Origin: Xiphias gladius
Lineage: Eukaryota; Chordata; Actinopteri; Istiophoriformes; Xiphiidae
NCBI RefSeq assembly: GCF_016859285.1
Contig: NC_053413.1
Span: 14,237,001 to 14,301,000 of the forward strand
Direction of reading: 5' to 3'
Length of the DNA stretch: 64,000 bases
The notes below the pieces were generated by a model. It was not told the origin of the DNA and ran no database searches. It saw only the letters and a program-made list of their open reading frames with translations. Of this stretch, positions 1 through 10,826 are shown piece by piece. The translations under genes were made by a program, and so were the position numbers. Every line of letters begins with the position of its first letter. Position 1 is the first letter of the stretch.

Positions 1-3000
1 TGGGAATCCATGAGGATTGCCCAGTCCAACTACCTGTGAAAGAAACCTGTGAGTAACTGCTCAGTGAGCAACATACACATCGGCAGCTTTAAATCTGTTC
101 ATCCACGATATGCATTTTTTAAATTTTTTTTACTTGTTCAGATTATTGGTAAGAAACTAAACAATTGTGACTTAAATGGCTTTGTGAGACCAATACAGTT
201 TGTTCTGTGCTACTGTTTAGTCGCCTCAACGTCAAAGGTCCTCAGCTTCCGGCTCTCTGGTGCTCCAGGAAAAGGATGCTGGACAGCGTATCCTAGTAGC
301 GCAACTGAGAAGTGCTTGAAAACAGAAGGGGAAGAGGCGCAGGTGTTGGTCCCTTTTTGCGACCACAAGCCACTTCAGTTTGGCATATGTCATCATCAGG
401 TATCCAAAAATTACGGTTATGTTTTCTTTTGTGACCTATTGTTTGTTATATTTAAATCAATCCTAAGAATATCTTAAATAATTGTTCCTATCAACAGTGA
501 TGAAACCACACCATATATGTATGTATGTGTGTATGTGGCCACAATGCTTCTAATCAATGCACAAACAATACAATTTGTTACATCTTGTAAATGTTTTTGT
601 CATGCAAATAAGGATAAGTATTAATGATTATATACCTGTATGACTATTATAGGGTTACTCCACCAAATTAGTTTTATACTTCGATTAAGTAGGGGGACTT
701 GCAAGAGACGAATTGTCGAAATCAAAGCAGCAAAGACAGAGATATCCTGACTTTTAGCCCATAGTATGCCTCAGGCTCCAGAAATAATTGCTCCTACATT
801 TCCCATAATGCAGCACGATAGCATCTTTTGTCAGACCCTCTGTGCCTAGCAAAGGCCCTCATTTTTCAAACTTGTCACCATCATTTTGTAATAGAGGCTT
901 TCTGTTAAGAAACTGACTTTGGTGGAGTGCCCCTTTAATAACAGGAGATATGTAAAAACATTTAAAGCATCAAATATCTTTTAAATTTTTGAATCTTACT
1001 GTATATATTTGCAGGATGGAGGTGAATTTCTACACAAATATTATTCCAATGGCATGAAATTTCTTACCTTGTTCCCTGATGGCTCTGCTCAGGCCTTGTA
1101 TCCACCCAGATTTGATGTTTCGAGATTTTATCATGTGGTGAGATTGTCAGCTGGTTTTGGGGTAAAGACCAGGAAACAATGCAAAATTAATAAAAAGAGC
1201 AATGTGAAAATTTAAGCCAGAACAAATCGTGTGTTAGATTGTATAGGCAATGCAAAATGCACTCTACAGTGGGTGTCCCCATCCTTATCGTCATGGCAAC
1301 AGTTATCCCTCGGGCATCTTGGCTCTTGTTGTTGTGGTCACTGAAGAAAATGGAAGGGTCTGCATCGTGTATGACGACAGCTATGCCCCCAATCAGTCGA
1401 TTAGAGCCGTGTTCCAGTCTGACGGCAGGGCGACATGTTATCACAGCAATGGAAACATATGGTACAGAGTAAAGTGTTTACATTTATCATTTAATTATTT
1501 AAAAATGTATTGGTAATAAATACAATTTAGTTAATTTCATTATTTAATTGTTACGTAAATATAAATTAGGCTAATTAATATCCTGTTCATATACGAATGG
1601 GTGAATATTATGTATGATTTTAGGATAAAATGATTGAGGTGCAAATATAATTAGTTTTATCCATAGTCATAGACAATGACGCTAACGGTGTGTATATATA
1701 TGCATTTGTGTGTCTGCGTTCATGTCGCAGGCTGTCCTTAAACAGATCAGGAGGTCAGTGTTTGGATGAGGGAGGTGCCAGAGTTCGTCGGTGGAGCTGG
1801 AGCAGTCTGAGTCTCACTCCCACTCCCCTGCACCCTGTCTTCCTGTCCCTCAACAAAACTGTTGGGGTCCGAGTCTTTGGGAAGGAACAAGTGTTTGTCT
1901 CCTTCCTGGCACAAGGGCAACAAGCAAAGTTCAGTGTGGGTACCTGCTGTGCTCAGGTAAAAGTGAAGCATTGTTTACTGTTTTTAAACAAGATATTTCT
2001 GTAAACAGAAATAATAAACCCAAGTGTTTATGATGGCGTGCAGAACCGGAAACACTTAGGGTTTTTTATTTCTGACCACATATTCATCTTGCAGTTCCCA
2101 GAAGCTGCAATAGAAGCTGTGCACAAAGCTTTTTTCCATCTTTTTCAATTATATTTCGGCACCTACATTTTTAGGTTAAATGTACCGTTCTGACAGTGTG
2201 ACGTAAACCTCTTGAACTTATGTTCCCCTGGCATCTTCGCCTTAAGTAGATTAAGCTTTACAGTATTTACAGTGGAATGAAGAATTTGGGGCATCCCTGG
2301 TTAATATTTCTGTTACTGTGAATAGTTAAGTGAGTAGAAGATGAACTGATCTCCAAAAGGCATAAAGTAAAAAAGGAAACGTTCTTTTCGAGCAAAATTC
2401 CTGTATTATTTTTGTTTTGTACAATTTTAGAGTAAAAAAAGAAAAGGAGCACCATGTAAAAGTTTGGGCACCACGAGAGATCTGAGCTCTCGGATAACTT
2501 TTACCAAGGTCTCAGCCCCCAGTTAGCCTGTTAGGGCTATGGCTTGTTCGCAGTCACCGTTAGGAAAGGCCAAGTGATGCAAATTTCAAAGCTTCATAAA
2601 TACTCAGACTCCCCAAACCACGTCCCAACTTTCAGCAGCCATGGACTCCTTTAAGCAGCTGCCTAGCTCTCTGAAAATTAAAATAATGGATGTCCACAAA
2701 GCAGGAGAAGGCTATAAGAAGATAACAAAGTGTTTTCAGGTAACCGTTCCCTCAGTTCGTCATGTAATCAAGAAATGGCAGTTAATAGGAATGGTGGAGG
2801 TCACGTTGAGGTCTGGAAAACCAAGAAAACTCTTAGAGAGAACTGTAGGATTGCTAGAAAGGCAAATCAAAACCCCCGTTTGACTGCAAAAGTCCTACAG
2901 ATAGATTTAACAGACTCTGGAGTGGTGGTCCATTGTTCTACTGTACAGCAACACCTGCACAAATATGACCTTCACGGAAGAGTCTTCCAAGGAAAACCTG

Positions 3001-4372
3001 TCCTGTGTTCTCTCAACAAAATTCCTCATCAGAAGTTTGCAAAGGAACATCTAAACAAGCCTGATGCATTTTGGAAATAAGTCCTGTGTAATGGAAGTTA
3101 AAATAGAACTTTTGGCCGCAATGAGCAAAGGTATGTTTGGAGAAAAAAGGGTGCAGAATATCATGAAAAGAACACCTCTCCACTGTTAAGCACGGGGCTT
3201 GATCGATCATGCTTTGGGCTTGTGTTAAAGCCAGTGGCACGGGGAACATTTCACTGGTAGAGGGAAGAATGGATTCAATTAAATACCAGCAAATTCTGGT
3301 GGCAAACATCACACCGTCTGTAAAAGAGTTGAAGATGAAAAGTGGATGGCTTCTACAAAAGGATAATCATCCTAAACACACCTCAAAATCCACAATGGAC
3401 AACCTCAAGAGGCGCAAGCTGAAGGTTTTGCCATGGCCCTCACACTCCCCAACCTAAACATCATCGAACATCTGTGGATAGAGCTCAGAAAAGCAGTGCA
3501 TGCAAGACAGCCCCAGAATCTCACAGAACTAGATGCCTTTGCAAGGAAGAATGGGTGAAAATCCCAAAAGAAAAACTGAGACTCTTATTTGCTACAAAAA
3601 GTGTTTACAAGCTGTGATACTTGCCAAAGAGGGCGTTACTAAGTACTGACCATGCAGGGTGCCCAAACTTTTTTTTCGGCCCCTTTTCCTTTTTTTTGGT
3701 TATATAAACATAAAATATAACAAGTACATAAAACATAAAATAAAAAGTAATCTTGGTTAAAATATATAAGAAATGTGTCTTTCTGCCTTTTGGAAATCAG
3801 GTCATCTTTTACGTGCTTAGCTATTCACAATAACAGAAGTTTGGACCAGGGGTGCCCAAACTTTTTCATGGCACTGTAAATGCCAGTTAGAAATTGTTTC
3901 AAACTATACTTTTTCTGCTTGTTCAGACGCTTCACAGAATTTGTATCTTGCTCATATTCAGTGTAACATCAAATTCCAAGGTGCCCTTTTTATGAGTGTT
4001 GCATTACATCAAAGGGATCTTATTATGTTATGACATTCACATTGACTCATTTGGTAGCTTTTTTTAAATTATGGCATCTGAAAATAACTTTTTTTTTTTT
4101 TTTAGGGTAAATCTAACACAGATGGGCCTGCTTCAGGACCATCAGTAACAAAGGAGGAGCTGTTAGTGTTGGCAGCCAGGATTAGAATCCACGTGGTCAT
4201 TCAGTATCTTCACCAGAACCCGGTGACACCCTCCCATTCCCAGCTGCCCAAGACCAAAAAAGCCCCTCACCTCCATGTTGTTGCTCAAAGGCTTCTGGAA
4301 GTCAGTGCTCATGTGATGATGAGTGACAGTGAAAGAGCCTTTATCCATGAGTGTCTGGAGAATTATCTTTGA
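1..4372 (+). CDS. erich6: ERICH6-like protein (FAM194 domain), 3' part of gene
   Basis: Coding exons by splice sites and phase: 1-48 (partial), 221-399, 1015-1097, 1303-1461, 1731-1956 and 4106-4372 (stop TGA 4370-4372). Every junction keeps one frame; for example 1097/1303 gives AFYPSG and 1461/1731 gives NGNIWLSLNRSGG. The joined protein has the repeats typical of the FAM194 domain: KYYSNGMKFLTLFPDGSAQ, then YPSGILALVVVVTEENGR, then an aromatic-rich block ending RRWSW, then VGVRVFGKEQVFVSFLAQGQ. This matches ERICH6/ERICH6B in my memory. Molecular function is not established. The 5' exons, including any glutamate-rich region, lie upstream of the window. The last intron (1957-4105) carries a Tc1 element and the 400-1014 intron a short inverted-repeat element. 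In human, ERICH6 neighbours SELENOT, which supports the call. The 1097 donor (GTATCC) is weak and was chosen because it restores the domain. Confidence 0.82.
651..934. mobile_element. MITE-like inverted-repeat element in an erich6 intron
   Basis: The left end AGGGTTACTCCACCAAA (651-667) is the near-exact inverse of the right end TTTGGTGGAGTGCCCCT (918-934), with further weaker pairing inward. The 284-bp body has no open frame. Flanks are TA-rich. I read it as a non-autonomous DNA transposon of a type common in percomorph introns; the superfamily is not assigned. Confidence 0.65.
2268..3878 (+). mobile_element. Degenerate Tc1/mariner transposon with IR/DR ends
   Basis: Both ends are bounded by TA (2268-2269 and 3877-3878), the Tc1 target duplication, and begin CAGTG. 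Long inverted repeats of about 200 bp carry a GTTTGGGCACC-like motif twice each: outer near 2280-2310 and inner near 2456-2473 on the left, inner near 3656-3672 and outer near 3848-3872 on the right. That is the two-direct-repeat (IR/DR) layout known from Sleeping Beauty-type elements. Length of about 1.6 kb is normal for the group. It sits in the last intron of erich6, in the same orientation as the gene. Confidence 0.9.
2641..3620 (+). pseudogene. Tc1-like transposase, broken
   Basis: The reading begins at ATG 2641 with an N-terminal helix-turn-helix region (VRHVIKKWQ, then SGKPRK). It continues only by switching frames near 2880 and meets several stops between 3078 and 3320. Recognisable late blocks are DNHPKHTSK (around 3361-3387) and PWPSHSP (around 3433-3453), which in Tc1 enzymes flank the second and third catalytic acidic residues. 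Downstream EHLWIELRK is again in another frame. At least three frameshifts plus stops mean no active enzyme. The family is clear; the exact subfamily is not. Confidence 0.88.
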
Positions 4373-4487
4373 TGTCCCCTTGAAAAAGTTCACTGTGACA
4401 CAATGGCAGCAGCTCTGCTATCATAATGAAGTCACAGAGGAATAACGGCACTTAAGTCATACTCCACAAACTGAGGTTCAAAAAAAC

Positions 4488-6000
4488 TTTAATTTGCAGT
4501 TTCAAAGTAACTATAGGGGATCTGAACAAAAAAAATATATTAGTACTTGTGTTAACATGTTTCCTATGGTCTTGAGTCCCTCTATACAACTTAATAGCTC
4601 TTAATGGTATTTCAGAAGATACTATAGAATAGATTTCACATAAGAGTACGTTGTGTCCTGAGCGGATAAAGAAAATATAAAAACCCTTAACTCTTCATAG
4701 CCACATGTGAAAGTGCAAAAGTTGCAAAGGTTAAAATTTTCCCATCAAATGTCTCCATTTGTCTGGGTCACTGTTTGCTCTTTCTGCATATATGCTAGTG
4801 ATGAAATGATGTACATTTCGTTTGAGCCCACAGGGAATGCTCTCGAAGGTTATCTTTTTCCTTTGGTGCATAGTAACAAATATATAAATAGTCATTGGAT
4901 CTGCCAAATTTCATTTAGTTACAAGTAGAGCTTGCAAATGATTCAACAAGTTGGGATACGCTGTAGCACTGTAACCTCACTGTATGTTCTGGTCTTACAT
5001 TGTACTCATGCCTGGTCTGTTTTGTCTCTAATAATCAAATCAGCATAGAGCCTCAAGTCTTCCTAATAACATTAGGTTGAGCAGATGGCTAAGAGATGTG
5101 CCCTCATGACCTGACTTGAAGAAGCAGGTTTATCTCCTAGCCATTCAGCAGCTTTTCTATTCTTCTTCTCAGGTTTCCTTAACTAAACCAAACTGACTTA
5201 AACCTTGATGAGAGAACTGAAGAGAGTTGTCTCCCCTAAAAAGTACCACACCACAACTTCACAGTTAAATAGTTACAATATGTTTTAATCTTCTTAACTT
5301 CCTCCAAGTTATGTAAATATAAAAATTATTCAGAAATCATACCAAGATATAATTCCCCGATGTTATTTTCACAACAGTGATGACAGATTTTAAGTGTTGC
5401 ATTTTTTACATGGCTAGGCTACTTTTAGAACAATAAACTTAAAATTCTACATATGGCTCAGTGGTACAAATGACACATTTGTTTTTTAATTCACATAAAT
5501 CAATTATATGCAACAAGTTAAAGACTATAAGAATCAATGTTAAATCTCTCCTTATGAGACCACTGGTGTCACCTGGATGAAATCTGCAGTCGTATGAATA
5601 GTTTAAGAAAAATGACAGAATGGCCGGCACTGTTGCCATGGATCCCACTCTGGCGTCAGGGGCGGAATGTCTCCAAAGGGCATAGTGAAGAGTGATGGGG
5701 GCATCCAGTCTGCGCTAGCAGTCTTCCTGCCTTCAGCGCAGACCTTCATAAACATCATTTCACAGCCCAGTGAGAAACCCACCTCAAACCTAGACAGGCA
5801 GAGAGAAAGGGCAATCAAATACAAGAGCAGTAGTTCCACTGACCAGTATGTTTTACAGGTAAGGAAAAAAGGTTTTAAGACCGGCAAAAGACTGAATAGT
5901 TTAAAAAAAAAAAAAACATCTTTGGTGAAAACAGCACTATGAACACTACTCTACTTACAAGGAGGGGCTTTGAGCTCCAGCCAGGAATTGAAGAGTAGCG
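4488..6000 (-). other. selenot: selenot 3' UTR
   Basis: This runs from the selenot stop codon to the farthest plausible poly(A) signal, ATTAAA on the minus strand (4488-4493). Two nearer ATTAAA hexamers (5485-5490 and 5284-5289) could give shorter ends; no minus-strand AATAAA was seen. The SECIS at 5685-5763 is upstream of all three, so every form would keep it. The region between 4373 and 4487 separates it from the erich6 stop, so the two convergent transcripts may overlap. Confidence 0.6.
5685..5763 (-). promoter_or_regulatory. SECIS element of selenot
   Basis: Read on the minus strand: lower helix from GTGAAATGATG (5763 downward) against CATCACTCTTCAC; then the AUGA quartet at 5746-5749 opposed by GA at 5704-5705; then a perfect 10-bp upper helix, GGTCTGCGCT (5735-5744) with AGCGCAGACT (5707-5716). 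The apical loop has the conserved AA pair at 5732-5733, 12 nt after the quartet, and an extra GCAG/CTGC mini-stem, which makes it a form 2 SECIS. SECIS elements recruit SBP2 and the Sec-specific elongation factor to decode UGA as selenocysteine. It lies about 240 nt after the selenot stop. Confidence 0.93.
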
Positions 6001-9000
6001 TTAGGAGTGGTGATGAGGTCTTGTGTTCATGTGAACGTTCATCTTCATCTCATTGTCCAGGATTTGCACAAGCTGCTGCATGGAGGGCAGGTGACCTGAC
6101 TCTAGTTTTGACCACACTGGCACATCTATGGAAAGACAATACTCACTCAACTGTAATTCAGTGCATTTTTAAACCATAACCACACAACTTAATTAATAGC
6201 ATCTAAAAAATAAAAAAAAAATTCTTTAAGCTTGTTTTCAACCATCTGAGCAATAATTATATAAAAACAGCACTACGTGTTGTTCAAAGTGTAATAACAG
6301 CAGGAAAAAGAAAATCCTTGTTGACCACTACATTTACCTCATTACCACTGTTTGTGAAGTGTCAGCCAAGTGAAATCAATCTTATGACAAAAACATTAGG
6401 TTCAGTCAATAAGCCCAGGCTGTGAATCACACTCACCATTTAATGTAATTTCAAAGGCTCCTGTAGACATTAACTGGTTTTCAATCATATTGCTGAAGAA
6501 GAACACCATCATGCAGGCATATATCTGAAAGAAGCACGGGAGAAATTTGAGGTCAAGGTTCTACACAAAAAAATAGTTTCCCATGTTTTTTTTACTGGCT
6601 GTTGTGTTTCCAATTTTTCTTGAATCGTGCTCACTCAATGGACCACAAGAGCAGTGTACTGAAAAGATACCGTGTACTGCAATAATGAGGACAAAGACCC
6701 ATGGGTGGAACACAGTGCTCTATTGACAGAAAAATATCTGCCAATTATATAAAAGGTTTTCTGGTACCAGTATTGCATTTGATTCTCATTGGCTCGTCTC
6801 ATTTCTTGTTGATTTCTCTCTGCAGTTTGCAGGGTAGTCAGGAACGGACTGATTTGTGTATGTGTGACAAAGGCACACTGTCTTCTTATTGTTTGATGAC
6901 ATTAGGGCACAGTGAGATTACAGAGAAGCAAGTTACAGGGCCTGGAACTGTTCATGAGACCAGCAAATTTTATATCGGCAAAACAAGCCAAATGCTAACT
7001 AAATCTTTATCTACTCTGTATGCAATTATGTTAGTTATCTGTTTAGCTACCAAAACCACTACATTATCAGCCTCACTTGTCTTATTAAAACACAAGAAAA
7101 GCAGATAGTGCAAAACTGTTTTATTTGCAAATATCTGATGTTAACAGTCACTGGCCATTTTCCCTCTGAGTATTTGGCACGTCTGCAACCCTCTGGATAA
7201 TAGATCCAAACCAAACAATACGTAACAACACAACCTGAAGACCCCGAATGACCAGCTAATGAAATCCCATGGGTTGAGTTGTACTTGGCAGTGTGTATGT
7301 TTAGTGTATACTGCATCAGAAACACTGCCAAACTAAAGCCCACTTTCCTTCATTTCTATATTCAAGCCATGTTCCTGTGTGATATCTGTGGTGATTACCT
7401 GCAAATCAAATGCTCACCTGCATTATACTGACTCCACCATCCTAACACACTGTTACACATGGAAATTACAGTGCTCTTCCATAGGTCCAGAGCTTTAATA
7501 ACTCCTATACTTCCAGGGAACCTTACCTTATTTCCCTGGCCCCACTCCCAGAGGCCTGGAGCTTGCATACCAACGAGGGCAAATGGGTCTCTGCCAATAA
7601 TAATCAGCCCAATCACCAGCAGTTTGAACACAGACAGGAAGGAAGCAATGTGTCTGAGGAAATGAAACAAGAAACTGGCTTTTAATACAATTTCTAGACA
7701 TGGCAATATAAAGCCGACAAGGCTTGTTATAGATCCAAATCCTGCAAGATATATAATGGTTGTCCAGACATATGTGAACCTGGAAATACTCTCACGGTAG
7801 GTTGGTCATGTGCAATAAACATAATTCTTAAGTTATTGTAATGTAATTGTAATAACTGTAATTAACCTCCTTCAAGGTCATTGAAGTAAGCACATTCATC
7901 TGAGGTTCAAAAAATAAAAAAGTGCATTTAACATTTGCCAAATACAATTAAGATGGACAGAGCAGCTTATTTAATAAGTCATCTTAAAGTCTAACTAATT
8001 ATTAAAAATATGATTTCACTTCAGAGGCAACTAACCACATTATTTGAACACTTTGCCAAGAGAGAAGGGCGTGGCCTCAATTTATACAAATTAAGCTTCA
8101 TTGTGTAGAATAAACAAGTACATGAAGTCAACACTGGCTTCCTCTCGTACAAACATTTATATATTTCAACAGTGATTAAGATTCTTGAAGGGAAATGTAT
8201 ATCTTAAAATAATAAACTAGTTTATTATTACTCCAGTTTTACTACCTTTAAACTTTAACATGTGTAACTGGTTGAACTACAACTCGTCAGTGAATAAAGG
8301 TTTATTCTTCCAGTGAAACAGAGATAGACAAGGCTGGAGAACTGGATGGCCAGGGTGTGACACTGTCTCCTTCTTTGATGGAGCTAATCCCTGGTGTGTT
8401 GATTAAGAGTTCAACTGATGAGGACCTGAGGGTCTCAGCAGCACCACAACTTTAACTACAACACCTGGGACTGTTGCACAAACCAGTCTCATATCAAGAC
8501 TAAGCGTCTGATCCAAATATAACCCGTTTCCCAGCCACAGATGCTTCACAAGCCCGCTGAACGCATTACATTAAGATTAGAAAATTTAAATTTCATCAGA
8601 ATCAAAATTCTAGTGTCTGTAACAGTGCTCAAAAACGAAATAGTTCATGGACAATTCTATATTATGGGGAGAAATATACTGAAGAAAAATATTTAAGAGG
8701 AATATTAGTCCTAGGGCTGCAACTCATTATGATTTTCCGTATCAGTTGCATTTGAGAAGCTGGAAGCAGCGAATTTGGAGCATTTGCACTTGAAAAGCCA
8801 TTTCAATGATTAATCCATTATCAAATTTGCTGCTGATTAATTGTCTGTTTATCCGACAAACCAACTGGTCATTTCAGCTCTAATTTGTCTTTCTGTATAT
8901 ACAATAGAAAGCAAAGCTTTCACTGAAAAAAACAGTCCATCAGGACAGGTGCACACTTTTAGATCAATGAATCCACTCTGTCAATGATACAGCGCAATAG

Positions 9001-10826
9001 TTTCTTAGAACTCGAAGCACTAGTGACAAAGTTAATTCGTTACATCTACCTAAAACTACTGTAGTCTAATACAACAGTGCTGCGACAGATCCTACATTCA
9101 TCAAAGTTGTAATGTTTTTGGGCATTCTGCTTGAAGGTAAAATTTATCGCAGAGTTGATATACTAGACTTCATTAGTTTTAGCAAGGTGTACCCAATAAA
9201 AGGCCAACTGAGCATTTGTAGTGGAATTATTGTAGTCATACTGACACTGCCTCGAATTTAAACAAGATCAAAATCTGAAAAATTTCTGATGATAGCTGAA
9301 ATAATACAGTATACAGTATGCGATCAATAATAGCCGACACTACATAACACAATGCTCCTTTGAACCAAACTTTGACAATTTCAGAGTAGTTTTGTCTACG
9401 CCTATAAAACCACCAAAGACAAATTCATGGCCAGATAAGCCTGACTGCATGAGAATTCCATTTCCTCAGTCAAATCACAGCTAATCCTGGGCAGCTTTCA
9501 GTCTGCTTTAATAAAGCTGGATATAATCCACTTGTAACAAGGCAGAGAATCCCTCTCTCTCTTACCGATACATGGGCATGGGAAGATAGTTCTCCCCTTC
9601 AATGCGGATGTCTGGGTACCGCTGATACAAGGCCTGCGTGTACTCTTCAAACACCCGCTTGTACCCTCAGGAAATGCTGTGTGAAGACAAACATGCTGTT
9701 AGAAAGGCATACACAGTGTACAGCTGCAATAACAACCATGAACAAAGGCAGCCGCAACAATACAATGATCTACAGGCTAGATTGTGAACTTAGCCTTGAC
9801 ACCTGAATTCCAACGTTATCTGTAGACCATTTGTTTGGATTTTCCCCCCTGACTTAACGTTAAGGTGAAATTCCATTTAGCAGCATGCAGACTTTCTTCA
9901 ACACGTTGTACTCCTATGCCATACGCCCCAGTCTGTGACATTTTGCTTCAGAGAAAAGCACCAATTTACAATGCAAATGTCTGTTAGTCTCGTCTAGTTT
10001 ACTTTAGTCATAACTAACCTCCTTGCAAATTAACAGATTAAAACCACGTGACATCGTTAGTAGCACAACTCCCTCGCTTTTACGATGAAATATTACTGTT
10101 AATCATTTTTATGTTTGTATTTAATTTAATAGATTTGGGTTCAGCTTCCTCCACAGAGTGATAAGCAGTTACCTTACGTTAAAGGGGTTAATTTGATATA
10201 GTGTGATTTTAATGAGCCGCGTCTTTCAGGCATAATCTAGAAAACCAAAAAACAAAATTTTTAATTCAGTTGTACGTAATAATCCCAGCTACACGGAGCA
10301 CTTTACTGGGATTTGAAATAATCCCAGTGTCTACGCAATAAAAAAAGAACATGTTAATGTAACCTGCGGACCAGAGACGACTGTTATTGGATTTATCGAT
10401 AACTCGCGGGTTTGACAGAGGGAGAGGGGCGATGTTTTCGACGAAATGGGCATAACAGGCTAAAATGTGGGAATTCCAGAAAATGTATTCTCCCCGTGTC
10501 TTAACAGTGTTTGAGCCGTTTCGCTAATAAATAACTAGGGAAGGCTCCTTCTTCTTCGACCAACATGTTAACATAAGCTAACCTCCTGATAGCTAGCTTC
10601 CATCGATTTTCGGCCTACGGTGTTGTTAGCCGGAGAGTTTAGCTAGCTCGCAATGACTCGCCATGTTTTTTGCTAATTTGCCTTACCAAATCTGAAACTT
10701 GAGAAGGGGTCCCGTGGCAAACTGCATTTTCATCTTCTTCACGCCGCTGCTGTCACCAGACGAGGCGCAGCACAGCGAGAAAACCCCCAAAACGAGGAAC
10801 GAAAGACGCAACCACTTCATCGCCAT
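6001..10826 (-). CDS. selenot: Selenoprotein T (ER thioredoxin-like selenoprotein)
   Basis: Minus-strand exons 10687-10826, 9566-9676, 7527-7653, 6437-6524 and 6001-6125 sum to 591 nt, or 196 residues including Sec plus stop, close to human (195). The start at 10826 gives MAMKWLRLSFLVLGVFSLCC, a signal-peptide-like N-terminus. Exons 1 and 2 join to make the redox motif C-I-S-U (residues 47-50), where U is TGA at 9667-9669. Next come GYKRVFEEY, YPDIRIEGENYLP, the hydrophobic segment HIASFLSVFKLLVIGLIIIG (exon 3), FFFSNMIENQ and the end DNEMKMNVHMN. All match the SELENOT family. The protein is an ER-membrane, thioredoxin-fold oxidoreductase linked to calcium homeostasis and ER redox balance. 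A standard translation would stop at the Sec codon, so this gene is easy to misannotate. A SECIS in the 3' UTR supports readthrough. Confidence 0.96.
6525..10686 (-). other. selenot introns
   Basis: The three longer introns (6525-7526, 7654-9565, 9677-10686) have standard GT-AG borders. Apart from the element at 8712-8882 I see nothing gene-like in them. The 9677-10686 intron is next to the first exon and may hold regulatory sequence, but no motif stands out. Confidence 0.6.
8712..8882. mobile_element. Internally deleted MITE-like element
   Basis: It begins TAGGGCTGCAACT and ends CATTTCAGCTCTA, imperfect inverted ends. Internal text such as GAGAAGCTGGAAGCAGCGAA and GATTAATCCATTATC is characteristic of a very abundant percomorph short element that I recognise from many fish introns; the usual copy is longer, so this one has lost its middle. 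It has no coding capacity. It sits in selenot intron 2. Confidence 0.65.

Noticed and set aside
49..477. 142-codon frame as a gene of its own
   Set aside because: Only 221-399 is coding (an erich6 exon); the ends read into introns, as shown by splice sites and phase with 1015-1097.
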